From positions 34,359,947 through 34,419,946 of the forward strand of contig CM055110.1 of NCBI GenBank assembly GCA_029204225.1: a stretch of 60,000 nt of DNA, read 5' to 3'. The stretch is from Diphasiastrum complanatum (Eukaryota; Streptophyta; Lycopodiopsida; Lycopodiales; Lycopodiaceae). The notes under the pieces are model-generated. The model was not told the origin of the DNA. It did not search any database and saw only the letters and a program-made list of their open reading frames with translations. Made by a program: the position numbers and the translations under genes. This document shows positions 10,653-20,134 of the stretch, one piece after another (within the stretch, counting starts at the first letter, position 1; each line of letters starts with the position of its first letter).

Positions 10653-11229
10653 ACTCCCTTAATTGTAGTACAATGAAATGGCATAATGAAGGTGAAAACA
10701 AAATGGTTATCAAAAGATATTCACAGTAGGCAGCCAATACCACCATAGGTTTTGTATAGGATAGAACAAACACCAGAGAATAGTATAGAATTCTCAACCA
10801 TAGGTTTCAAATTCTGAGTGAGAGTAAAAGAACTCGGAGTCATTAACCACTAATTCAGTGATAAGATCAAGCATGGCCTAGGCACTGTGGATCATGTCTC
10901 AACTTAGTCAATTTATCATATTTCACAAGGCTAAATGATTGCTCTGACAATACTTACAATGTACTACCTTGTCCCTCAACAGCCAAGATAAACTTGTTAC
11001 TCTTGAGTTCTGAGAAAGGAGACTCTGAACCATTAAATAGTTCAATAAACATTGATTAATGTTAATTACAAATCTGCACACAGTGCAAAATCCATTATCG
11101 GACAAAATCACCATGAAATAGAGCAGCAAGTTGGCGTGCTTCATTCACAAGGAAATCAGTAATACAATAGAGTCTGTCACACTCTGCTTCTAATTCCTGA
11201 AGAACAGTTTGAAAAACATAAACTCAATA
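10653..11229. other. No gene seen
   Basis: AT-rich intergenic DNA. Open frames are short and without motifs. Confidence 0.4.
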
Positions 11230-12540
11230 GGTTGGCGAGCTTTTGCATGTAGATTTTGCTTGACTCACTATGTTTTGCATTTTTGGAGAAACCCTAATAT
11301 CTAATAGGATCTCTTGATTTAAAGTTGCTGGACTTTTTCAAGAGTGTGTTTCAATCTTAGGTGTTGGGAAAAGTTCATCATATTGTGTTTAGATCTATTG
11401 TGATGAAGAAATCAAGATTCTATGTGCTAGGATTTGCTAGAAAGAGAAAAAGGAGAGGCTTGATTGTTTCCATATCTTTGTGATTTTTTCTTGAGTTTCA
11501 TTTTTTGATTTTCAAGGGAGTGCTAAGTTCATTGGAACAGGTTCAAGAGAAGATCGGATCATTGCAACATGGCAACTCAAGTGGCTTCATGTTGGAATGC
11601 AATGGTAGGCTTACCTCAATGATGCTTTTTTGATGTCTTCTTGTTTGCTAACGAATGATGGAGATATTGATCCATGGTGGATTGATAGTGGAGCAAGCTT
11701 TCATATGACATGTCACAAAGAGTACTTCACTTCTTTGTGCCTTATGAAGGAGAGAAGAAGGTCATCAACATGGCCAATAAAGTTGTTATCAAGGGCATTC
11801 GTACTATTCCTATTTTTCTTTCATCTACTAATAAGAATGTAAGCTTGAAGAATGTTTTGCTCATACCTTCCATTACTAAGAATGTGCTTATGGTTGACAA
11901 AGGGCTCAAAGTGAAATTTGTTGGTAATTCTTGTTTGATCAAAAGGAATGGAGTCTTGATTGCTCAAGGAAAGAGACAAGGTGAGCTCTACAAACTTGAT
12001 GGATATGTTGGTTCTAACCATGGTGGTTTGAAGGCAAATAAACAAGTTGGTGAGCTTTGTTCAACGTCAAACTCACAAAGGTTGTCTTATTCTAGATCTA
12101 GCTCAAGATCTAAGATGCCTTTTCATTTGGTACATTTGGATGTGCATTGTAGTAGTTCTTTGAGTAATGGAGGAGCAAAGATGTTTGTGACTTGCATTGA
12201 TGAATTTAGTAGATATTGTTGGACTTATCTTCTAAAGAGTGAGGACTTCATATTTGATGTTTTTCTCAGCTTCAAGAATGTTTGGAGAGTCAATTCAACA
12301 TGAAGATCAAGTGCTTAAAGTTGGAAAATTAAGGCCTATCAACAAAGTTCAAAGAGGTTCGTGTGGCACATGGGATCGATAGGGAGCTTTCAAACTCAAA
12401 GGTTCTACATAGTGTAGAAGAGAGGAGGATCCATCTCTTTGAAAGAGTGCAATCCATGAGGGTGAATGCAAATCTTTCTAAGTTATTTTGGGGTGAAGCT
12501 TTGATGTGTGCTAACTTTGTTTGCAATACTTACTCAAATG
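11230..12540 (+). mobile_element. Deleted Copia element, plus strand, same family as 2962-6600
   Basis: 11230-11570 aligns, unit by unit, with the leader of the minus-strand derivative (6540-6198), including the segment GGAACAGGTT...ATTGCAACATGGC that leads into gag. Gag is reduced to its first few codons and joins directly to protease (internal deletion). Integrase is present in two pieces. The element breaks off at 12540 next to a long CT microsatellite. No LTR was found on either side. Confidence 0.7.
11630..12540 (+). pseudogene. Copia protease-integrase remnant
   Basis: 11630-11842 begins with the protease signature WWIDSGASFHMT. The frame then shifts and continues in 11710-12303 through the pre-integrase region (GELYKLDGYV) into integrase (MPFHLVHLDVH with the first catalytic Asp, then CIDEFSRYCW). 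The region with the second Asp is deleted. 12363-12540 resumes close to the third acidic residue (EERRIHLFERVQS) and continues with LFWGEALMCANFVCN. It cannot encode a working enzyme. Confidence 0.8.
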
Positions 12541-12567
12541 ATGACTTGGATGGTAAGAGCTCATTGA

Positions 12568-13081
<514 letters not shown>

Positions 13082-13772
13082 TGTGAAAAGTACAGTACTA
13101 AGGACCATAAATGGATCTTTGAATGATCCACAAGGTGATTGTATGCTTGTTAAACAATCTATCAGAAACTAGTCATCAAAAAACAAGATCTAGTTTAGCA
13201 GCTTGATAGGAAACAAGTAGAGACAATCAAAGCATTGATCAAATAGTCTAATCCAACTCCACACGTGTGGAAATAAGGCTGTAGTACAGCTTGTAGACAG
13301 TGTTTACAAAGTGCCAAAGCTGGGTTTCATTGGAAAAATAGAGTAATCACCATACAATGAGAGGAAACTCGAGTTTCTCCTTGAGGCTCCAAAAAGTTTC
13401 TATCTTCTCACTATGGAGAATGGAAATACATAGTAAAACACACTTCCTTTGCAAAGTTAGGTGAAAATCCAGCATGTAATAAGGAAGTAGACTCCACTTT
13501 CTTGCCCTAATGTGAAAACCCTAGCCTAGATCCAAGAGTCATGCTTGGTAGGTGCATGGTAGGTACAAATCTCATCATAAATCATGGTCTAGATCCTACA
13601 AAGTAGGAATCACTACCAAATAGACACAACCACTCCTCTTGACTCGTGGTAACCTACTTTAGGTGTGTATGTACAAGTGGCACTTTGGCCATTCAAGTAA
13701 CCAACAAACAATATTGACAAAATGTACAATATTCTACATGGCTAGATTTGCCAATGTAGGCAATTTTTCACA
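13082..13772 (-). repeat. 3' LTR of the young Copia element
   Basis: 691 bp with 8-bp perfect terminal inverted repeats (TGTGAAAA/TTTTCACA). The stop codon of the reverse transcriptase/RNase H frame lies 39 bp inside it (13734). It contains a 12-bp palindrome CCACACGTGTGG at 13259-13270, which includes an ACGTG core. Confidence 0.97.
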
Positions 13773-15323
13773 CTCCTCCTCAAATCTAGCCTTGGAGATC
13801 ACAATGCTTTTATCAATAACTCCAATTGAAGATCTAAGCTTGACAAATGAATCTTTAGGTAAAGGTTTAGTAAACAAATCAACCAAGCAACTTGATGATG
13901 GCACGTGTTGGAGCTTGATCTCTTTAGCTTGCACTTTTTCCCTCACGAAATGATGAGCAATTTTGATGTGTTTGCTCCTTGCATGGAATGTAGGATTAGT
14001 TGCAAGTGATTGGGCTGATTGGTTGTCACAATAGATGATAGGGATCTCCTCCTCCATGACATGAAGCTCCACCAATAGCCTTTTGAGCCACAAGACCTCC
14101 TTGCATGTTGATGTCAAGGCCTTGTATTCGGATTCTGTGGAAGATAGGGAGATGGTATCTTGCTTTTTGGAAAGCCATGATACTACTCCATCACATAGAA
14201 AGGTGGCAAAGGCACTTGTTGATCTTCTATCCACTTTGTCACCTGCAAAATCCGAGTCACTATAGGCTCTTAAGCCAAGATTAGTTCCTCTATACAAAAT
14301 ACCAAAATTCTTAGTGAATGAAATGTATCTAAGAACTCTTTTGGCCATCTTCCAATGTGAAACTAGAGGACTTTGCATGAATTGGCTTAACTTTCCAGCA
14401 CTATAACTAAGATCAGGTCTAGTTATAGCTAAATAGATCAAGGAGCCAATAAGCCTTCTATATAATGTGATGTCCTCAAAGGATGCTTCATCACAACCAA
14501 TAGATGCTTTTACATGTTGCTCCATTGGTGTCTCAATGCCTTTACAATTCTTCATTCCAAATCTATCTAGGATGGATGTAGCATATTTAGATTGACAAAT
14601 GAAGCTAAAATCACATCCTCTAATAACCTCTATTCCAAGAATGAAGCTCAATAGGCCGAGATCTACCATCTTAAACTCTTTTGCTAAAGCAATTTTTACA
14701 TCTCTAATTCCATCTAGATCATTACCACTCAAGATAATGTCATCTACATACAAAACAAGAATAATGATCATGCCATCATGAAAACTTATATACAATGATG
14801 GATCATAGGCACTCATTACAAAATTGATGGAAATGAGAAAAGAGTTTAGCCTAGAGTAACATGCTCTAGGTGCTTGCTTGAGCCCATAAAGGTTCTTCTT
14901 AAAAAAACACACCTTTCCTTCATGCTTTGCCTTGATGAAGCCCTCGGGTTGCCTCATGTAGATCTCTTCCTCCAAATAACCATTGAGGAATGCATTTGTG
15001 AAGTCAAGTTGGAATAGCTCCCAATTGAAGGTTGTAGCAAGACTAATGATCAACCTGATAGTAACAAGCTTAGCCACAGGAGCAAAAGTCTCATCATAGT
15101 TAATGCCTTTGGTTTGTAAAAAACCTTTGGCAACAAGCCTAGCTTTGTGCTTGCTTATTGATCCATCTTGATTATACTTCAATCTAAATACCCACTTGAA
15201 ATCAAGAGGTTTCTTCCCTTGAGGAAGATCCACAAGATCCCAAGTATGATTCTCAATAAGAGCATCATACTCTACTTGCACAGCATCCATCCAACTTTTA
15301 GACTTCATAGCATGTTGGCTCAT
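13734..15323 (-). CDS. Copia reverse transcriptase and RNase H
   Basis: 529 codons from the first Met. The N-terminal region has the WVFRLKYNQDGSISKHKARL motif that opens Copia reverse transcriptase, then AFLNGYLEEEIYMRQPEGF, LYGLKQAPRAC and the catalytic YVDD in LVLYVDDIILSGND (about residues 191-204). RNase H follows with YSDSDFAGD, WLSKKQDTISLSSTESEY and CDNQSAQSLATNP, so both activities look intact. The frame is shifted by one relative to integrase; the first codons here overlap the last codons of the upstream frame at 15298-15323. The last 12 codons are encoded by the 3' LTR. The start Met is probably not a natural start but the first Met after the frameshift. Confidence 0.95.
   Translation of the reverse strand: MSQHAMKSKSWMDAVQVEYDALIENHTWDLVDLPQGKKPLDFKWVFRLKYNQDGSISKHKARLVAKGFLQTKGINYDETFAPVAKLVTIRLIISLATTFNWELFQLDFTNAFLNGYLEEEIYMRQPEGFIKAKHEGKVCFFKKNLYGLKQAPRACYSRLNSFLISINFVMSAYDPSLYISFHDGMIIILVLYVDDIILSGNDLDGIRDVKIALAKEFKMVDLGLLSFILGIEVIRGCDFSFICQSKYATSILDRFGMKNCKGIETPMEQHVKASIGCDEASFEDITLYRRLIGSLIYLAITRPDLSYSAGKLSQFMQSPLVSHWKMAKRVLRYISFTKNFGILYRGTNLGLRAYSDSDFAGDKVDRRSTSAFATFLCDGVVSWLSKKQDTISLSSTESEYKALTSTCKEVLWLKRLLVELHVMEEEIPIIYCDNQSAQSLATNPTFHARSKHIKIAHHFVREKVQAKEIKLQHVPSSSCLVDLFTKPLPKDSFVKLRSSIGVIDKSIVISKARFEEECEKLPTLANLAM
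13773..13785 (-). other. Polypurine tract
   Basis: The minus strand reads ATTTGAGGAGGAG immediately before the 3' LTR. It primes plus-strand DNA synthesis in retroelements. It lies inside the RNase H frame. Confidence 0.85.
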
Positions 15324-16914
15324 CTAACATTGAAGTAAGAAAGGTGTAAGATGTGAAAGATGATGAGCCTTCCCTTTGATCACCTTGACCATCATAGGTG
15401 AGCCTCAATGGCTCGGATCTTGCCCTTGTAGATCTTTTTGGAGTTCTTGAAGTTCTTGGAGTTCTTGCATCTTGAGGTGGATCCTCAAGTTCTTCTTCAC
15501 TTGGAAGCTCCTCCTCCATCCTAGCATGATCCTTGGCATCAAGATGATTAGTAGCATTATCATCCAAATCACAAGCATGTCCTTTATCAAAAATAACATC
15601 CCTACTCACTATCACCTTGCTAGTGATGGGATTGAAGACTCTATAACCTTTGCTATTCTCACCATATCCCACAAAGATGCCTTTGATGGATGTTGCATCA
15701 TCCTTCCTTCTCTTATCCAAGGACTGGTGTACATAGCAAGTGGATCCAAAAACTTTGAGATCTTTGAGATTGGGCTTCTCTCCAAATAGAGCTTCAAATG
15801 GTGTGATTCCTCCAATGGCTTGGTTTGGCAATCTATTGCACAAGTAGTTAGCACAAGTTATTGCTTCACCCCAAAATGGTTTGGATAGAGAAGCATCTAG
15901 CCTTAATGCCTTAGCACACTCACAAAGAGATCTATTTCTTCTCTCACTCACTCCATTTTGTTGAGGGGTGTATGGACATGACAGCTCCTTCTTTATGCCA
16001 TTAGAAATACAAAAGTCAATCAACTTATTGGAGACATATTCACCTCCATTATCACTCCTTAATACCTTAATCTTGGTACTAAGTTGATTTTCTACCAAAG
16101 TCTTGAACTTTACAAAAGAATCAAACACCATTGATCTGCTAGACAAGAGGTACATCCGACAAAATCTAGAATAGTCATCAATGAAGATTACATAGTACTT
16201 GGCACCACCATTAGACTCATGTGAAAAACTATGAACATCCGAATGGATGAGTTCAAGAGGAGAGTTTGATCTTGATGTAGATCTTGAGAAGGGTAGCTTG
16301 TGAGCCTTTGAGAGGCTGCATGCTTCACATCTCTTCCCACACTTTGACAAATGCTTGGGGAGTCCAACTGCAAGCTCCTTTGTAGCCATAGATTCCATGG
16401 CTTTGTAGTTGGGGTGGCCCAACCTTTTGTGCCACAGTTCCACCTTTGATAGCTCCACCTTTGCCAAGTTAACACTCTCCACTGCAATATTAGCATCAAG
16501 CTTAAACAATCTACCTTGCTTAAAGCCTTTGGCTATACATTCATCATTTCTAAGGATGGAACAAACTCCATGCTTAAATTGTACATCTAGGCCATTATCC
16601 ATTAACTGGCCAACGCTAAGCAAATTCTTGGTTAACTTAGGAACATAAAGAACATTATCTAGATTCATCCTTTTGGATGATCCCACATACAAGGGAATTG
16701 TTCCTATTCCACTTATCTTACATTCTTGACTACTTGCAGTATAGATTGATCTATGTAAGTCATTGTAAGAAAGTAAGGTGGAGAATATGTCCTTTTGATA
16801 TGTCATGTGGGAACTTGCCCCACTATCAATCCACCAAGAATCATTGGTGTTGCTCTTGGATGATGGTGGTTTGTTGGAAACCATCAAGGATGACTCTTCA
16901 TCCTCCTCTTCCTC
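15298..16914 (-). CDS. Copia protease and integrase
   Basis: Starts after an in-frame UAG (16915-16917) and is in the same frame as gag, so gag and pol would form one polyprotein if the stop were suppressed or were a recent mutation. The first Met codons are at 16884-16887. Protease: WWIDSGASSHMT. Pre-integrase zinc finger: H-X4-H in LWHKRLGHPN and the CX2C of KRCEACSLSK. Integrase core: IHSDVH, LRSDNGGEYVS and NGVSERRNRS, giving the D,D,E triad. The C-terminal part has the Copia WGEAITCANYLCNRLP and GIFVGYGENSKGYRVF motifs. It ends at 15298 in a region where short GCTATGAA-like repeats could have caused a small deletion and the frameshift into reverse transcriptase. Confidence 0.95.
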   Translation of the reverse strand, partial: EEEEDEESSLMVSNKPPSSKSNTNDSWWIDSGASSHMTYQKDIFSTLLSYNDLHRSIYTASSQECKISGIGTIPLYVGSSKRMNLDNVLYVPKLTKNLLSVGQLMDNGLDVQFKHGVCSILRNDECIAKGFKQGRLFKLDANIAVESVNLAKVELSKVELWHKRLGHPNYKAMESMATKELAVGLPKHLSKCGKRCEACSLSKAHKLPFSRSTSRSNSPLELIHSDVHSFSHESNGGAKYYVIFIDDYSRFCRMYLLSSRSMVFDSFVKFKTLVENQLSTKIKVLRSDNGGEYVSNKLIDFCISNGIKKELSCPYTPQQNGVSERRNRSLCECAKALRLDASLSKPFWGEAITCANYLCNRLPNQAIGGITPFEALFGEKPNLKDLKVFGSTCYVHQSLDKRRKDDATSIKGIFVGYGENSKGYRVFNPITSKVIVSRDVIFDKGHACDLDDNATNHLDAKDHARMEEELPSEEELEDPPQDARTPRTSRTPKRSTRARSEPLRLTYDGQGDQREGSSSFTSYTFLTSMLDEPTCYEV

Positions 16915-17754
16915 CTAATGTGCAATGTTGCTTTGTTTGCTCTCTTGTGCCTTCTTCTTCTTGAGACATTCTGATGCAAAATGTCCTTTCTTTCCACAAA
17001 AAAAACATTTGTACTTGGACTTGTCTTTGATCTTGCCCTTTGAGCTGGAAGCCTCATCCTCCTCCTTGGTCTCTTTGAAGTGCTTCTTCTTGCCATTGGT
17101 CTTCTTCTTGCTTTTGAATGAGAAATTAGCTTTCTCATTACCATCCTGCAGAGAAATAGCATTCATTCTTGCATTGGTATGCAACATCCTACACTCTTCA
17201 GCTACTAATACACTGTGTAGCTTTTCTATAGTAGGCAAAGTGTCTTGGATTGCAAAGCTTTGGACCAAATTTGTAAAGCCACTCCCTAGACCATTTAGGA
17301 CAATCTGAACAAGCTCACTATCTTGAATCTTCTCTCCAATGGAAGCTAACTCCCTATTAAGAGACTTGATTCTTAGCACATAATCTTGTGCATTCTCATC
17401 ACTCCTCTTCATGCTTTGTAGAATCTGATTCCTAAGCATGAGAACCCTCGAAGTGTTACTAGACTCATAGATAGATTTTAAAGATTCCCAAGCCTCTTTA
17501 GCACTCTTACATGATGATACTTCCCTTAAAAGATCATTGCTTACATTCATCTTAATACAGTGAAGTGCAAGCCTAGACCTCTTCTTGTATCTCACTAATT
17601 CTTGTGCACCTAGAGGTTCATCTTCATCATCTATTAGAAACTCATAAAGATCTTGGAGCACCATTAGTGACTCCATCCTCACTTTCCAAATAGCATAATT
17701 GGTAGAATTTAACCTCTCACTAGCTTCTAGAAGGTAGGCTCCCACTGATCCCAT
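16915..17754 (-). CDS. Copia gag, 279 residues
   Basis: Starts MGSVGAYLLEASERLNSTNY, the usual opening of this gag type, with WKVRMESLMVLQDL near residue 25. The UBN2 domain covers about residues 60-180 (SAKEAWESLKSIYESSNTSR, RIKSLNRELASIGEKIQDSE, QIVLNGLGSGFTNLVQSF). A Lys-rich linker follows, then the zinc knuckle CFFCGKKGHFASEC (CX2CX4HX4C, about residues 249-262). It forms the virus-like particle and binds element RNA. It ends in UAG at 16915-16917, after which an acidic stretch (EEEEDEE) leads into protease in the same frame. Confidence 0.95.
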   Translation of the reverse strand: MGSVGAYLLEASERLNSTNYAIWKVRMESLMVLQDLYEFLIDDEDEPLGAQELVRYKKRSRLALHCIKMNVSNDLLREVSSCKSAKEAWESLKSIYESSNTSRVLMLRNQILQSMKRSDENAQDYVLRIKSLNRELASIGEKIQDSELVQIVLNGLGSGFTNLVQSFAIQDTLPTIEKLHSVLVAEECRMLHTNARMNAISLQDGNEKANFSFKSKKKTNGKKKHFKETKEEDEASSSKGKIKDKSKYKCFFCGKKGHFASECLKKKKAQESKQSNIAH

Positions 17755-18372
17755 CTTACTAGCAAGATTCTACACACAAGATATAGATTTGTTTGGACCT
17801 GAAACTCACAAAGGTTTCTAACTTGCAGTGTTTCACTCAAATGTTGACTTCTAATCCAACAGATGGATTTGTAATCACAGTTCTATCACTCCCTCACAAG
17901 CTGGAATGAAGATAAGATGAGATGAAAACTACACTCAAGCAAATCTTGCCAATCTTGGCTATTCTTGGACAAAAACTGACTCTATCTCTCTCATTCACTT
18001 TGATGTACTTTCAAGACCTGGTTTCCACTTTAAGAAGGTCTGAAATCAGCCTAGATTAATTAGTTTTCATGAAACAAATTCAAAACTAATCAATGGCAAG
18101 TGATCTTGGTAGCTTATCCTAGGATTTGCACCAAAAATTACATCAAACTGACACCATATGAATTTTCTATGATCCAATGAATATGGGTTATTAAATGCTG
18201 GTTCAGAGATGCCCACACGTGTGAACAATACGGATTTTGATCCTGAAAAAGTTTGGGATCAAATCCCCTCACCAAAACCTGGATACTAGCTCGCCCTTCC
18301 AATACTAGCTTTTTGCACCAAAACCTACTAAAATTGGATTAGATTCAAACACAGATCAATGGCCTTGTACTT

Positions 18373-18385
18373 GGCTCTGATACCA
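18373..18385 (-). other. Primer-binding site, initiator Met tRNA
   Basis: The minus strand reads TGGTATCAGAGCC directly after the 5' LTR with no spacer. This is the canonical complement to the 3' end of plant initiator Met tRNA. Confidence 0.93.
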
Positions 18386-19076
18386 TGTGAAAAGTACAGT
18401 ACTAAGGACCATAAATGGATCTTTGAATGATCCACAAGGTGATTGTATGCTTGTTAAACAATCTATCAGAAACTAGTCATCAAAAAACAAGATCTAGTTT
18501 AGCAGCTTGATAGGAAACAAGTAGAGACAATCAAAGCATTGATCAAATAGTCTAATCCAACTCCACACGTGTGGAAATAAGGCTGTAGTACAGCTTGCAG
18601 ATAGTGTTTACAAAGTGCCAAAGTTGGGTTTCATTGGAAAAATAGAGTAATCACCATACAATGAGAGGAAACTCGAGTTTCTCCTTGAGGCTCCAAAAAG
18701 TTTCTATCTTCTCACTATGGAGAATGGAAATACATAGTAAAACACACTTCCTTTGCAAAGTTAGGTGAAAATCCAGCATGTAATAAGGAAGTAGACTCCA
18801 CTTTCTTGCCCTAATGTGAAAACCCTAGCCTAGATCCAAGAGTCATGCTTGGTAGGTGCATGGTAGGTACAAATCTCATCATAAATCATGGTCTAGATCC
18901 TACAAAGTAGGAATCACTACCAAATAGACACAACCACTCCTCTTGACTCGTGGTAACCTACTTTAGGTGTGTATGTACAAGTGGCACTTTGGCCATTCAA
19001 GTAACCAACAAACAATATTGACAAAATGTACAATATTCTACATGGCTAGATTTGCCAATGTAGGCAATTTTTCACA
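18386..19076 (-). repeat. 5' LTR of the young Copia element
   Basis: 691 bp, differing from the 3' LTR at three positions, all within about 30 bp of each other (near 18598-18634). It carries the same CCACACGTGTGG palindrome at 18563-18574. No clear TATA box was picked out by eye. Confidence 0.97.
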
Positions 19077-19612
19077 TTACTATTTACACTGTTGAAAGTT
19101 GATACTAATTAGCCTCATAAAATTTCTAACACACTTTTGCAGCAAGGCACAAGGGTGCACAAAATCTCAAGAAGTATAGTGTACTGTGGCGGGGCCCACT
19201 AGATAAGGCTTGGCCAACAATAGCTTGAGTGGCGAACCCACTTATTTATTTATGTACGGGAAATACTCACAACACTCTTCTTTGTGTTAAGTTAGTTTGA
19301 GATTGTATTTGTTGTAATTTGAAATTGTATTTGTTGTTCTAGTTTTATACTATTGCTAATTTTGAGTATCGATTATCAAAGGTTTTGAATAGATTGTTTA
19401 AGGTCCTTCAAAGGCAAAGAAAAATTAATGAAAGGTTTTTTCTCCATGTTCAAATCATGATGAAAAAAGAACCTAAGGATTAGAAATTAGCCCAACAATT
19501 TATTTTTAGGCTAATTTGAGAAAATCCCTATTACAATAGTAGTTAGAAGATTGTTTATAAGGTTAAAAAAACATTTTTTATGAGCACTGGTTTTGGAAAT
19601 AAATATACTCCC

Positions 19613-20134
19613 TTTTTAATTATGTCTAATTGCAAATATAATACTCATTGATTTGCATATTCATGTCATTGAACCATTCATATTGTGACAACTGGGAATG
19701 TAAATAACTAGGAACACACTAATGCACAAAGGAGACATGAACAATTAAAGCAATAGCTATGCAATTAAAAAAAAAAACTCAACATTGTAGCATGGTTCTA
19801 TAAACTTGTGGTTCATAGTATTTGTCCTTCACAAGTAAGTAAAAGGTATGACATGGATTTTACAACATAATTTTATTTACTTTCTAATTATGTTGAATTG
19901 CAAATGCATTACTCAATGATTTGCATATTCACGAATTTGAACCATCAACATTGTAACAATTGAGAATTTGTGGTATTATGAGAGATATAGATAACTAGAT
20001 GTACACTATAGCACAAAGAAGACATGGTTATTATCAAGGCACGCAAGTGCACAACTAAACCATTAGCTGCACAAGTATAAATAAATAAAAACCCAGCATT
20101 GTACCATGATTCATAAACTTGTGATTCATACTAT
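19613..20134. repeat. Diverged tandem duplication, unit about 210-255 bp
   Basis: Copy 1 (about 19613-19820) and copy 2 (about 19881-20134) share ordered blocks: AATTGCAAAT, ATGATTTGCATATTCA, TTGAACCAT, AGCACAAAG(A/G)AGACATG, CAACATTGTA-like and TAAACTTGTG(A/G)TTCATA. Copy 2 carries extra sequence around 19970-20060. No coding. Confidence 0.7.

Larger units (their letters stand above)
13082..19076 (-). mobile_element. Near-complete young Copia retrotransposon
   Basis: 5995 bp, transcribed on the minus strand. Two 691-bp LTRs (TGTGAAAA...TTTTCACA ends) differ at only three positions, all transitions (99.6% identity). The 5' LTR at 18386-19076 is followed directly by a Met-initiator-tRNA primer site. 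A leader of about 620 bp precedes gag at 17754. Protease, integrase, reverse transcriptase and RNase H follow in Copia order, and a GAGGAGGAG polypurine tract abuts the 3' LTR. All catalytic signatures are present. Damage is limited to one in-frame UAG between gag and protease and one frameshift between integrase and reverse transcriptase. It is by far the youngest element here. Confidence 0.96.
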
